Source: Gambelia wislizenii
Lineage: Eukaryota > Chordata > Lepidosauria > Squamata > Crotaphytidae
Assembly (NCBI GenBank): GCA_030847615.1
Contig: JAUMIR010000001.1
Span: 365,234,687-365,298,686 of the forward strand
Length of the DNA: 64,000 bases
Direction: 5' to 3'
Below, piece after piece: positions 21,892 through 33,700 of this stretch. Position 1 is the stretch's first letter. Each line of letters begins with the position of its first letter. The notes below the pieces were generated by a model, which was not told the DNA's origin, made no database searches, and saw only the letters and a list, made by a program, of their open reading frames with translations. A program made the position numbers and the translations under genes.

Positions 21892-22533
21892 GAGCTTGTC
21901 CCCATGATCACCATACACACTGAGCCAAGTTCAGGAGCATTGTCCACATGTTTCTCCCTTTCAAACCCACCCTGGTCTGATAAATCACAGTAGGTGCAGC
22001 CACACAGCCATGGCCACTTCATTTCCCGCCTCCCCCAATGCATGCAAATGAATGTGTGTCTTTTCCCACAGATTGGAGGAACTCGGACATCCTATTAAGC
22101 AGAAGTATGTGCAGCTAATAACGATATGGGTATGCTGGTATAAGTTTCTCCAAACAACTGCCGTATATGCAAAATCAATGGCAAGAAACGAACCATTAAA
22201 AATTGAAACTGAAACAGGGAAAGAGGCTTTCCTGGTGGGAATGGTCAGCTGATCACTTGGGCAAGGGAGCCTCTCTCAAACTCTTCTGCCCACCTGCCAA
22301 AACTCCTCTCCACAACCCCACATTGATGTCACTATGAAGTGCAGTTCACACACACACACACAAATATCTGGATTTTCTGGTCAAACCTGGACTAAATCCC
22401 AACTCTTTTTGGTCCAGAATCAGATTAAAGCCCTGAGGTACTGAAAATACCTGGATTTGAGCCAAACATCATCTGGACAGCTTGCTGCAAAAATGAGGTG
22501 AGATCATTTTATTTGGCCTGTATAGACAAGCCC
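21892..22533. mobile_element. MITE of the GGGCTTGTCTACAC family
   Basis: Left GAGCTTGTCCCCATGATCACC and right reverse complement GGGCTTGTCTATACAGG are inverted repeats. The interior is the reverse complement of much of 4005-4563, with CCCTTTCAAACCCACC, GTCCACA and the CTGATCACTTGG / CGATCAGCTGAG block. It includes a short CA run. Non-coding. Confidence 0.65.
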
Positions 22534-22952
22534 TCAGTCTTAGGGCTTCTCTACATGGGCAATATACCCCATGTTGCCCTCTTCTTAGAGCCCTGCAATC
22601 CTGGAGATATTCCAAGACTAATTAAATACTACTTTTGCTTCATTATACTTTTTTTCATTGGTCTCATTGTCTTGGCTGTGTCCCTATCAGCAGCTTTTGT
22701 TCTTTCTGCCCCTTCGTTGTTATCATTTTTGTGTAACACCAGAAAGTTTGCCAAGTCGTAGGCAAGTTTCTCTACCATTTCACATATCAGTTCTTTTCCT
22801 AATTTGGTACATTTCCAAATGTCTACCAGTTTCTTTCACATGCTGCAGATGAGGGAAGAATTTGATGCAGGTGAGAAGCAAGGGGAGTCAGAATCTGTAT
22901 GGTGCAAAGGCCTTGTCCCCATGTTGCAGAAATATATGCTAACAGAACTCCA
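22534..22952. other. Intergenic DNA with a lone MITE-like end
   Basis: GGGCTTCTCTACATGGGC at 22544 looks like one end of the same MITE family, but I find no partner end. The rest is unique. Confidence 0.35.
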
Positions 22953-23192
22953 GGGGCTCAGTTACACGGCAGTTTTTATTGCTGCAATTTGCGCTTTATC
23001 ACAGTTTTGCACCAGTGCTGCATAGTTCACATGATTTACTGCTAAATCAGCCTATTGGTTTAGTTTTCTGCTTTTTTTCTGCTTTGTAATTCACACACAG
23101 ACTGAGTCAGGGGGCGTGGCCTCCCAAGCACATCTGGGGGAAGAGAGAGAGAGAGAAAGTGCTGACATCTTTCCCTCCACTGATTACCAGAG

Positions 23193-23553
23193 GAACGCCT
23201 GCTAATTTTTATTCCTTTATTTTTATTCCGGCAACCCCCCTTCCCCTCACCCCCTCTCTCTTTTCTCACACACAGAAATGTCTCAGCAGGGCGAGGGAAT
23301 GAATGAACACACACACAGAGAGATGGGGAAAGAGTAGCTGGGGATTCTTCAGCTGGCAGCAGCCAAGCAGGAAGATACTGAGGAGCTGCGAGGGAGGGAG
23401 GGAGGGAGGGAAAGAGAGAATGCCTTCTAATTTTTATTCCTTTGGGCGTGTCAGCCCAGCAAGCCCCCCTTCCCCTCACCCACTTTCCCCCTCTCTCTCT
23501 TCTGACACACAGAAACAGGATCTCAGCAGGGCGAGGGAATGAACACACACAGA
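23193..23553. repeat. Imperfect tandem duplication, period about 225 bp
   Basis: The block beginning GAACGCCTGCTAATTTTTAT (23193) is repeated from GAATGCCTTCTAATTTTTAT (23418). Both copies continue with CCCCCCTTCCCCTCACCC, CTCTCTC-TTCT-ACACACAG and CTCAGCAGGGCGAGGGAATG. The second unit ends at the MITE at 23554. A (GGGA)n run lies at about 23391-23410. Confidence 0.8.
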
Positions 23554-23831
23554 GGAGATTTTCAGACGCCTCTTTCAGCGTCTTGCCGCGCAAGCAGCCT
23601 CCGGAGCAGTAACGAGGCTGCTGTGCGGCAAGGGGTCCATTTTGGATGATGTGAGTTGTCCGTGAGTAAAAAACAGCGTGGCTGCCTCCAATGCTAGCTG
23701 CAACACTCACAGACTACGCCGAGAGAGAAACGGCATCGTCCAAAATGGACCCCTTGCCGCGCAGCAGCCTCGTTACTGCTCCGGAGGCTGCTTCCACGGC
23801 AAGATGCTGAAAGAGGCATCTGAAAATCTCC
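23554..23831. mobile_element. Palindromic MITE (GGAGATTTTCAGA ends)
   Basis: Left GGAGATTTTCAGACGCCTCT and right reverse complement GGAGATTTTCAGATGCCTCT. Complementarity continues through GAAGCAGCCTCCGGAGCAGT-type arms and GGGGTCCATTTTGGA. It is closely related to 5789-6116. Non-coding; the whole element could form one long hairpin. Confidence 0.8.
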
Positions 23832-24483
23832 AGAGAGAGAGACACAGACGGAGCAGCCAAGCAAGAGATAGTTGGGTGATTGTGATTGGGATGGGTATAT
23901 CACTCGCTCAGTCTTTTCCTTGGCTGGAAACAACAGTGGATGGATCTTTTCATCTACAGCTCCCCCATCCTCTCCTGGTCAGTCCAAACCCCTCCCTGCT
24001 GAGTTCAACCAATCACAGCAAAGCTCTGCTGTGACTGTATTGGAAAGATTGCTGGTAATTCACACAGACCTTTGCGAAATGGTAATTCACACAATCAAAA
24101 GCACGCTAAGTCACACTACTTTTCAAAAAAGTTGGGAAAAATAACAAAATCTCCTATCACGCTACTTTTGAGTTTTTGAGCTCCCCCCCTTCTGAATGAG
24201 GCGATACTGTGGATCAATGTGTGGGAACAATTAGGAATCTTCGTGATTTATACAAGGGAATATTTTGCCGTGTAAACAGAACCCAGGATCTACTCTTTGA
24301 AGAAACACCTGAAGTAATATGTAGCCTGTAACATCTGAAAGGTCCTTTCCAATATCAAGGCCTAAATGTACCTTGAAAGAATTTTGTAGGAGTAGATAGC
24401 AGGTGGTGATAGCAGGAGGTGAACACCTTCTCTGAAACACATTGTTCATCATTCTGAAATAAGGATGGGAAACCTCCAAGGAC

Positions 24484-24840
24484 TGGGAGGGGAGGAATTA
24501 GGGCTTTGACCCCCCATAAGAAATCAGCCACTCCCCAATGAAATTTTCCTTCAGTCGCCAAATTTCTAGTATTACTGGAACTTAAACTTTAGGCAAGCAT
24601 TTAGAAATACAATTTAGGCACCCAAAGAAATGGGGCAGGCAGCATTACCCCAGCATGTGAACATAGCAAATAAGACTTCTAGTTGTGATGATTTTCAGCA
24701 TCTCACTTTCTGCAATGCTAGAGATTTGGGGACTGAAGAATAATTTTATGGGTGGAGTATGATTGATATCTGAAGGGGCAATGCCTTCATATCCCCCTGC
24801 CTCCATGGCTACAGTACATCTCTGCTCTAGCCTGGGTAGA
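24484..24840. mobile_element. Foldback element, uninterrupted relative of 17110/20978
   Basis: Left arm has CCCCAATGAAATTTTCCTTC and CGCCAAATTTCTAGTATTAC. Right arm has GCAATGCTAGAGATTTGGGG and ATGGCTACAGT, its inverted partner. The middle (CACCCAAAGAAATGGGGCAG ... CATAGCAAATAAGACTTCTA) bridges exactly the place where the LINE sits in the copy at 17110-20978. Confidence 0.6.
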
Positions 24841-24974
24841 TGCCATGGGGAACTGGGCTGCACTTTCAAGCTACTGCATGCAATTCAGCTGTGCTTAGAA
24901 ATCTTGAAGGCTCCCATGCAGCACTGAACTGTGTCACACCCAGGGCAGCAATTGCACTAGGACCTACTCCTGGA

Positions 24975-25440
24975 AAGATGCACATAATAAAATTGAGTTA
25001 TGCTTTCTACCTTTGATTGGAAAAAGTCCAAACTACATATCCTTCAACATTTCACACACGACAATTGGCGCACATGTGGCCAAGCAACATCAGAGTATGG
25101 TCAAGATGGCAAAAGTTAATATTGATAAATAGTATACAAGCTAGCAAAGTCTGCAGCAGTTTATTTTTGCTTGAGCCTAATGGGAAGGGCAAGAATCTGC
25201 CACCTCCTGTCCTTTCCTTCCAATGGAGTTAATTGAGTGCAAACTACTTTTGCACTTTGATCTCAGTTTGCATCAACTGAAGTAAGCTGAGGACCAAAGG
25301 GGAAGTGGGAAGAGGCAAGAGAAACTGGGATATTTTAAAAGCAATTGAAAAAGTGGGACTACAAAGGATTAATTAGGATTGTCCATGGCAAATTGGGATA
25401 GTTGGCAGGCATGAAATTGCTAGCAATCACATATGGCACC
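24975..25440. repeat. Unnamed interspersed repeat, empty-site copy
   Basis: Collinear with 59430-60115: ACATTTCACA, ACATGTGGCCA, GCAGCAGTTT, GAGCCTA-TGGGAAGGGCAAGA, AAGCTGAGGAC-AAAGG, GGGATATTTTAAAAGCA-TTGAAAA and AATT-GGGA-AG. This copy lacks the MITE that interrupts the other. Family name unknown. Confidence 0.65.
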
Positions 25441-25449
25441 ACCCCATCT

Positions 25450-26676
25450 TACTTTGTCTGTGCCAAAATGTTCCAGTTTTCCCAATTTTTGAGAATCATG
25501 CAAACTAACAAACAAAGGCTTCTAGGAAGAGTGGAATTTCCCCCCCGGGAGATTTTCTTTGGACCTTCACACTTCTTGTCCAAACTACCTACACACCCAG
25601 GTTCCCACTTCCCTGCTTTTCCCTCCAATTGCTTACTGTAAGGAAAGGGAGTGGAGGACTTGGAGGTGTCTCTCACCTATCTGACACCTCCAGCCTTTGT
25701 TTTCTCATGCACAGTTTCTGCTCCATCAGGAAGGGAATGGACAAAGAAGGAGCCGGGTGGGTGCATATAGGAAAAGGTAGAATAACTTAAGAAGAGCTTG
25801 GAAGTAATATATTTGGGATGCAATCCACCATCCTCTCAGAGTAGAGTAAATATCTGCATATGGAAATATCCTATGTGAGCATTACACAACACCCATGCAG
25901 AACAGCAACACGGCACAACACATGTCATGACTAGGTGCTGCTGCACAATGCATGATGCACAACCACGACACATAATATATAGTGCACAACTGCAACACAC
26001 AATGGGCAATGGACAATCACAACATGTAAAGACAAGGCACAGAGGAACATGATATCTGCAACTCCACTTCTCCACTATCAGCAAAACACATCCACTGTGT
26101 AATTGGTGGGTTGGGGAACATACATGGTGGGTTGGGGAAACAGTTGGTCATAATGTGAAGATGGTAAAGAATGCTGACCTCCAAAACAACCAAATAAAAT
26201 GACTTACAAAACTGTAAGTTGGACTTGATCCTGCCTCGTAAGTCACTAACAGAATGCCAGTCATACTTTAAAAATATATTTCTAAGCATATTTTATCTCA
26301 AGTACATATCTGGATATTTTATTTCATGTTATTTTTGAGCTGAGAATTTTGTTAGAAGATAGCACAAGCATGAAACCATAGAATAACTAATTTCCAATCT
26401 ACGCTTTAAGTGAGGATCAGGTTAGTTCAAATCAGCGTTCACAAAAGTCAAGTTCCTTAAGAATCAGAAACCATGCTGGGTTCCTGCTTATTTCATCTAG
26501 GTCCAGATTAATAGCAGACTCCACAAGTAAAAGCAGTAGAATGAGCTCTGTGGAGAAATTCAGAACCTTGTTCTAAATTGGCATCTCTTAAGCCAAAACT
26601 GATCTCACATAAGCCCCATGCATAGCCTATTATTACTTGAGTCAGTCAATAGGTCTGTTTTTGCATGCATGTACAT

Positions 26677-26678
<2 letters not shown>
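25450..26678. other. Intergenic DNA
   Basis: Includes a CA/AC-biased patch (about 25880-26030) and a short tandem GGTGGGTTGGGGAA pair (26105-26145). No gene or named repeat seen. Confidence 0.4.
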
Positions 26679-26730
<52 letters not shown>

Positions 26731-26740
26731 TCACACACAG
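26679..26740. repeat. Compound (CT)n(CA)n microsatellite
   Basis: About 15 CT units run directly into about 15 CA units with one interruption. Open frames across it are incidental. Confidence 0.95.
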
Positions 26741-28295
26741 ACATATTTTCTTGGGGACAGTTTTCCCTACCCAGAGCACAGCCTTTACAGTGGAAAGGAC
26801 AGAGTTTTACTCTGACAAAGCAATTCATGAGATATATATGCTAGACCTACAGCAAAGAAGAGTTGGACAAAGACTCACTGAAGCTAATTGTCTGCACTGA
26901 ACCTATTCCACAATATGGTTTGTTTTTATAACCTCTTAGTTTTTTTGTAGACTCCAGTCATGGTTGTGACAGCTCAAGGAAATTGAACTTTTCTACCCCA
27001 TTTTAACACAGCCTGCCACTTAGTCCTATTGTTATTAGAATAATTTGCTCCCAAGTTCTGAAATGAACTCTGTGCCCAAGTAATTAAAGCTCTTAAAGTT
27101 TCTAGTCCTTTGTTTAAAGAATTCGTCCTTGTGCTCTCTATGCCCCATCAGCTACCTAATTAGCAGAGCCTTTGCGTGATTAAAAATTCTCACAGAGATT
27201 CTGCTGGATATTTGCCTCTCTTAATGAGTGTTTGTGGACAGCTGGGAGCAGGAGCTGGCTCCCTCCTCCCAGGACCTCCAATGAATTCTGCAGACCTCTG
27301 TCAGGGCCCAAGAGTGAAAGCTGTCATTTTAGTAATGTGGATGAAAATTGGTCAAAAGCACCGTGGTCCTTGAGGAATGAAAGGCCTTGAAATATAAATG
27401 AAGATGAATATTCATATTTGGTTCAATAAGTGCCAACTATTAATATACATGTCTGTCATAAGAAAAGTCAAACTTATTCATTGTGCTTGGCATAATTTGG
27501 CTCCTAATTCACAATTATTCTGCTATTCTTCCTATTGCTTTCCCAGCCCATTCATTGTTCCTGGCACTGGCAAGCAAATTCAAAGATCTTCACAAACGGG
27601 AATGTTATTTTGTCCAAACAAATAAGTTACTTTTCCACTGTCTCAATTAATTTATTCCCTCTTCACACCCACCTGTGGCTTTGACACTGGGGGATTCTAA
27701 CTATGTTGCTCTAAGCACATGCATGCTTGCACAGAGAGATTTTCCATACTTTATTCATCACCAAATGCCAATTTTAAAAATGATCTATCATGTGCCAAAA
27801 TACAAATGGGATTGTTCATAGTGGGGGGAGTGTTTCAGGGCTTCCCTTTTTCAATTATCTTGACTCTTCACTTGTTTTGTTTTTCCCATTTCAACCTTAT
27901 TTGCACACAGTATTGAAAGTCTGGGAAATGTGTCCATACATCATTTAAATGAAATAGCAAATAGAAACATTTCAAGAAAATAGCCAAGTTAAAGTTTGCA
28001 GCTTTTAGTGTATGGGCAGTTTGGTTTCTGCCAGGACCTCATCAAGTTTTCTAAAATGTAAAGTTGCCTTTCCATTCTCATTAGGCTGGTTTGACACATG
28101 AGACCAACATCTCTTTCTCCATGTGTCAGATGTAAATTCTACATTGGCTAAAATGTATATTTGACTCTAAATGGTTCTCTTCTATTTTCCACCCCACACA
28201 AACACATCCAAACATTTGTAGCTCAAAAGAAGTTCAAATGCACTTTTAGTAAAGTGTGTAAAAAATGTATTTTTGATTTTTTTTCACAGCCCATG

Positions 28296-28302
<7 letters not shown>
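26741..28302. other. Unique stretch, candidate conserved non-coding DNA
   Basis: No repeats are seen for 1.5 kb, unusual for this window. 27100-27420 is especially structured: CTACCTAATTAG, CTCTTAATGAG, AATTCTGCAG and the palindromic ATGAATATTCAT. This would fit an enhancer-type element of a neighbouring developmental gene, but that is inference only. Confidence 0.3.

Positions 28303-28336
<34 letters not shown>
28303..28336. repeat. (CT)n microsatellite, MITE target
   Basis: Seventeen CT units, broken by the MITE at 28337-28678; CT-rich sequence resumes at 28679. Confidence 0.85.
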
Positions 28337-28338
<2 letters not shown>

Positions 28339-28678
28339 ACTTTTTCAGATGGTACTTACCGTGCTAGGAGGTCTCGCTAGAGGCATGGCACTGTCGCATG
28401 GCAGGGGGTCCATTTCGGACGCCACTGCCCCTCTTCTGAAATCATTCGTTTCACTTCTGTGAAGGACTGGAAGTGACTGCGCCATATTTTGCCAGATATT
28501 ATTCACGGAAGTTGCCCGTGATTAAAATATGGCACAGCCGTTTCCAATCCTTCACGGAAGTGAAACAAATGATTTTGGAAGAGGGACGGCGGCGTCCAAA
28601 ACGGACCCCCCTGCCGCGCGACAGCACCGTGCCTCTTGCGAGAACTCCTAGCACAGTAAGTACCATCTGAAAAAGTCC
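28337..28678. mobile_element. Palindromic MITE in a microsatellite
   Basis: Left GGACTTTTTCAGATGGTACT and right reverse complement GGACTTTTTCAGATGGTACT are a perfect 20-bp inverted repeat, continuing into TACCGTGCTAGGAG / TTACTGTGCTAGGAG. Inner arms also pair: TTCACTTC-GTGAAGGA-TGGAA and GGGGTCC-TTT-GGACGCC. The flanks are TCTCTCT on both sides, consistent with a target duplication inside the CT run though not provable there. Confidence 0.88.
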
Positions 28679-28794
28679 TCTCTCTCAATTTCTCTCTGTC
28701 TCTTCAGATATAGATAGGCAGATAGATATGTATTACTATCCCCTCTATGACCATATTTTTTAAAAATAAAATAAGCGAGCGATAGGGTTGCCAT

Positions 28795-29090
28795 AATCAC
28801 ATTAGGGAGCAGTAGTTAAATTACAGTACTCAGCCACAACATTGTGAGTTTAATCCTGCAGGGCTCCAGGTTGACTCAGCCTTCCATCCTTTCATAGGTC
28901 AGTAAAATGAGTACCCAGCTTGTGGAGGCAATTAGCTAACATGTTGTAAACTGCTTAGAAAGTGTCTAACACTATAAAGCAGTGTAGATATGTAAGTGCT
29001 ATTGCTTAACAAATTGTAAGCTGCTCTGAGAGCCTTTGTGACTGAAGAATGGGGTATAAATACTCAAATAAATAAATAAATAAATAAACT
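28795..29090 (+). mobile_element. Sauria-SINE-like element with (AAAT)n tail
   Basis: AGGGAGCAGTAGTTAAATTAC, GTGAGTTTAATCCTGCA (box-B-like), GGCTCCAGGTTGACTCAGCC, AAAATGAGTACCCAGCTTGT, GGCAATTAGCTAACATGTTG, TATAAAGCAGTGTAGATATG and TAAGTGCTATTGCT match the SINE widespread in squamates. It is followed by TTGTAAGCTGCTCTGAGA and GGGGTATAAATACTCAAATA, then four to five AAAT units. Confidence 0.8.
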
Positions 29091-29320
29091 GTATCCAATG
29101 GCACCTGTCCACAGAAAACTGGACAACACTGCTCTGCTCCATTCCCTCTCCCCTCCCACACATACAAATGCATGTGACAGGAAATCCTGTTGTGGAAGCA
29201 GAAGCCTTTTCATGTGACGCTCAAATGACAACCCAGTAAGAACAGAATCATTTCCAGCACAATTCCTAGAACTGAAATCTTCAGAAGCTGAATGTCTGAA
29301 AGTTCCCTGTGGACCTTAGA

Positions 29321-29950
29321 AAGGCTAAATTATGACATTATCACACGAGCCCTGTTCTCACCGTGCTTGTGTTAGTGAAAGTAAATGGATACATACTGGT
29401 TTGGGAGCCCTCCCTATCACACCTCCCTTCAATCATATGACCAGGACTGTTTCAGGCATTGACAGTCCCTCTTCTGGACTCCCTCTTAACCCTTCCTCCC
29501 TGCCCTATTGCACTACCCAGCATGCCTTTCATGTTTTTTATTTTTTATTTTTATTATTAGTTGTAATGCAGTTTAGCAATTATGGAAATACGATTTAGTG
29601 AAACAAAGAAAAAAGGAAAGAAACTGGGGGAAAAGAAAACCAGTCTGTTTGGAGATGGGGAGGGGGAAGAGAGAGAGAGAAAGGAGGAGGAGACTGAGAC
29701 CATGTGATTGCCCAATCTCGAGACTGCATTTGGTGAATCTTATCACACCTGAGGACTCATGACACAGCAGCGTGATTGGGAGCTTATTGATGGGTGTTCC
29801 CTATCAATGGCAAGGGATGCCCTAACCACACTTCGGAGGCACAGCAGCAATGATTTGGAGGAAACGCCATGTGGTATGCATCACCAAAGGTGCTATTATC
29901 CAGCTTTAATTCTGATTTCAAAGGCTCATGAGATAAAGTCCTTAGCCTTA
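29321..29950. mobile_element. Possible MITE with GAC-TTATC-CA-GAGCC ends
   Basis: Left GACATTATCACACGAGCC (29334) and right reverse complement GACTTTATCTCATGAGCC (to 29940) match at 15 of 18 positions, with AAGGCTAA outside both. The interior is unrelated to the other MITEs here. No target duplication found. Confidence 0.4.
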
Positions 29951-29994
29951 GCTGGGGTGGTTGTCTCTCCTCTTGTTTTTTGTTTTTGTTTGTT

Positions 29995-30080
29995 TGTGTG
30001 TGTGTGTGTGTTTTGTTAAGTGTCATATACATTGATGGCACTACATACATACATACACATACACACACACATATAAATAA
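29995..30080. repeat. GT run and CATA/CA run
   Basis: A TGTG run at 29995-30012, then repeated ACATACATAC and ACACAC around 30043-30072. Confidence 0.8.
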
Positions 30081-30460
30081 TGGGTGGGATTTCATGAAGA
30101 AGGAGTTGCTAAAAGCAGAATCACAAACAATTTTATGGAAGAGAAAAAATGGGAAACATCTGAAAAAACCAATGTGGCTGCACAGCAAACTGGAGGAGGA
30201 AGTGAAGAGGGGGGGGGAGTACTTGTAAAGAATAGAAGGAAGGATGAACCACTAAGGAAGAATACAGATGTGTAGCCCAAGCTTCTGGGAATAGTGTAAG
30301 GAAAGCTAAAGTTCAAAATGAACTGAGACTGGCTCTGGGGAAGCAGGAAAACAAAAAGAAGGGGTTTTCCAACTATGTTAAAAGTAAGAGAATGACCAAG
30401 GAAATGGTGGGACCCCTGCTCAGCAGCTTAGCATAAAAATAGAATAAGAAACATGCTGAA
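30080..30460 (+). mobile_element. CR1 LINE fragment (between endonuclease and RT)
   Basis: The plus strand gives KPKWLNKQTEEEVKR-like sequence, then in another frame VRKAKVQNELRLALGKQENK, KGFSNYVKSKR and MVGPLLSS, the charged linker of CR1 ORF2. Frameshifted and truncated on both sides. Confidence 0.7.
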
Positions 30461-30719
30461 CAGTATGCTGCTGTCCCAAGAACAGAAAGACGGGTGCTTC
30501 TCTAGAACAGAGGTGTGCATGTGCCATTCATTTATATGTTATGTTATGTTGTTATGTTATTTTGTATCCCACCTTCCTCTGACCTAGCACAGCATTCAAT
30601 GTAGCTTGGGTGTATGTGCCTTCAATTCACTTATTGATTTATGGGAACAAGTTAAAACAAAGCACAGCTAAAAAGTTATTAGTATAAAAGTTAGAAAAAA
30701 ATTAAACGACAATGCTGCC

Positions 30720-33700
30720 CCCTGATGCAGACCCTACAGTTGGCTCACTAGGAGCCAAAGAGCATGACCCGTGAGGACCATGCCCGCAGCGCATCGTGGA
30801 CAGGGGGCCTTAAGTAGGCCTCAGCAGGTGGCAGTCTGGGCTCGTGCCACCAGCACGAAGCAGCTGCAAGCGGTTTGGAGACAGCGGTGCGGACGTACTG
30901 GGCAGAGCGGCAGCTGTGGCAGTGGCAAGACAGTGGCTGCTGCTGAAGAGATAGCTAAGAGGGCAGCCACAGGCAGCGCAGAAACAGCGAAGCAGCTGTG
31001 CCAAGCTGGGTGGCAGCTGCAGTGGTGGCAGGTGAAGCTATGGTGAAGCGGTGCTGAAGGACCTGACCGCGGGTGGTGCAGAGCGGCAGAGCAGTTGGCG
31101 GCTGCAGAAGAGGCGGTGGCTATACAGCAGTGAGCTTATCAGTGGCAAGAAACCCTCCCTACTTTCCCGTCACCCTGCCTCCTTTTTTTCCTTCCTAACA
31201 GGGCTCAAGCTGTGGCGGATGGTGTCACAATAAATTCAGGGGGGAAGGAGGTGATGTGGGGGCAGGGACCTAGGACTGGGGGGGAGGCTCCAAATGGCAG
31301 TGGGTCACGGGAACAGCCCCCCCTCCAGGGGGATCAGTAGTTGCCACTACACTACCAGGCAAGACACAGGGCCACCAGGGGATGGCCAGCTGGCCACAAG
31401 GTTCCACCCCTAGACCACCAGGGTCAGCCAACAGGGCTACCACTAGACCACCAGGGACAGCACCATAAATTGGGAGTGCACTTCCATGACACCAGGTGCC
31501 TCAACAGAAGGACATAGGTCCTTGGGGTGCCCCTGGGGGGAGCACCCCATGGGACGCCAGTGGGACACCCTTGGGATAGTGGGGCTGCCCGCAAGGCCTC
31601 CAAACGCCCAGTGCCCCAGAGCTTGGGCTCAGCAGGCCCTCGGGGAGCTTCTTGCAGGGGGCCCTCTGGTTCCTTGCACATCACCACAATACATTGCAGC
31701 CCAGCAGGCCACTTACCAAAAAAAGGAAAGTCAAGTGAGGCATCCAGACTATGTTACACTTGACACCCTTATTCCCCCAGCCAGATCCATGACATCAGAT
31801 CCCCCCCCATAGGAGGACTCCCGATAAGGGGAGGGCATCCCAAGCTTCCGTGGCAGCCTTCATGGCGGCCAACCCTGGTGGGGATCGTGGGAGTTTTGTA
31901 CATGGTTGTGGGGAAACTTGGCAGGCTGGGGGCCATGCAGCATGGGCATGGGCCAACCACCAGTGATTACAACAGTGATCACCATCCCCTGGAAGACAGG
32001 GAACCAGAGACATTGGTGGGCACTGGGTGCAAAGGGGGGAGGACACCGGACACTGCCAGCGGCGATGGTTATTCCCATCGCCCCCAGTCATGCCCTGGAT
32101 GCCCAGAGGAAAGCTGCCTGGCCTCATGGAGCGGAACAAGGCCCAGATCAAGAGGATTCGGTCACCGCTGGGCTACCAGAACTTCACCAGCCAGGTGGTG
32201 GCTAAAGGTTGGGCCTCCTCCCACTACTCACCACATTAGCTTAAAGAGAGGAGGTGAAACAGGGATTGTGAGCTTTGCTGGACTTATGGGACCACAGGGA
32301 ACTATGTTGATGCAGACAGTCTGGGGTTTGGGGGTTTTCTGCCTAGGCAACTGGTGTTCCCAACATCAGCCTAGATGGGGGATGCAGGGCTGGCACAGGA
32401 CTCAACCTTGTGGAGTCATCAGGGAGAGCATTTTGGGGGCTAGAAGGTGTGTTCCTGGTGTGATTATTGCAGTGGGCAGACTTATGCTGGTGGGCTGGAA
32501 TCAAGCAATAATTTTTTCACATGGCGCACCCAGGAGTGGATAATGAGAGAGTGGATGCATTGTATATTTCAGGAGGCGCCATCCATGTGCTGGCCCTGGA
32601 TGTTGGCGCTCCCCCATGACTTATGAAGCCTGCAGAGAGGACGGTGTTGCACATCTTATGGAGCCTGCAGAGAGGACGGTGTGGCAGGTGGCGACAGAGC
32701 TATGGGGGGATATTGGCCAGCAGCGGAGCATGAGGTGCTGCTTTGGTGAGCGTTGCTGAGGGACCAGGGATTGGCCCTGAAGACCATCACAATTGATGGG
32801 TGACCCTTATGGCACTATCTTTGTGTGGAAGGTGGTTGTAGGCTGGAAAAGGGGCCAGTTCAAGGCCCGTTGTTCCTGATGGCTCAGTCTACAGGTTGAT
32901 GGCCAAGCGGTAGGGCATATTGTGTGCCACTCAGGATAGGAGGCCATCCTATTTGGTGCTGCTGATTCGGGCCCTTGCCTGTGTGAGAAGTGGTGAGAGC
33001 CTTCGGGCTATAACAGTGGCAGAGGACGTGTGAAGCCCGCACATCAGATACCCCAAGTGGGATCGATGTGGACGGAGACCGGCAGTGAGCCTTCAGAGTT
33101 TGACCAATGCAGAAGGGGAGTGGCAGTGAGGCTTCAGAGGATGACCGGCTTTGCCCCAGGTTCCAATTTACCGGTGTCTGCGAAGAGGTGTTGAGGTGTC
33201 TGGAGCTCACCGGCGGAGGACTTAAGGATACTATTACAGGAGGAACGGCAATGGCAACCAAGGCAGCGAGGGTCCCATCCACCAAGGTTATGAGGTTGTG
33301 AGGTTATGAGGATGGTGTTCCAGGGCCTTTGCTTAGCACATCCGGCTGAAACTGGAGTAGCTGAGTGACCCACAATAGGGCAGGCAGTAGGGCTACCTGT
33401 TGATGGCTGTTGGTGGTTGGTGGAAGGTGGATCCCTTAGGAGCCACCTTTTGTGGTGGATGGTATGGACCCTGATCTGGGTAATTAGCAAAATGGGGTCT
33501 CCGTCAAGTTCAAGTTCATGGAGACCCCACCCCTTGGTTAGGGTTAACAACTTTGTTTCGCAGGGGAGGAGAGAGTGTCGAATGGAAAGCTCAGCTGAGG
33601 TTCTCTCCTTCAGAAGTGGGTTGGTAGTGACCAACAGAGGACCATTGACCAACACAGGGTTGGGCAATGAAGGGATCCAGGCCCATACAATAGTGCGAAC

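Noticed and set aside
23060..23710. 216-codon minus-strand frame
   Set aside because: Runs across a tandem duplication and into the palindromic MITE; the repeated translation (SFPRPAE... twice) comes from the duplication.
26618..26900. Open frames across the CT/CA microsatellite
   Set aside because: Dipeptide-like SLSL and HTHT runs are translation of the microsatellite.
31878..32543. 221-codon plus-strand frame in the GC-rich block
   Set aside because: No motif or compositional sign of a protein; frames of comparable size overlap on both strands, as GC-rich DNA gives by chance.
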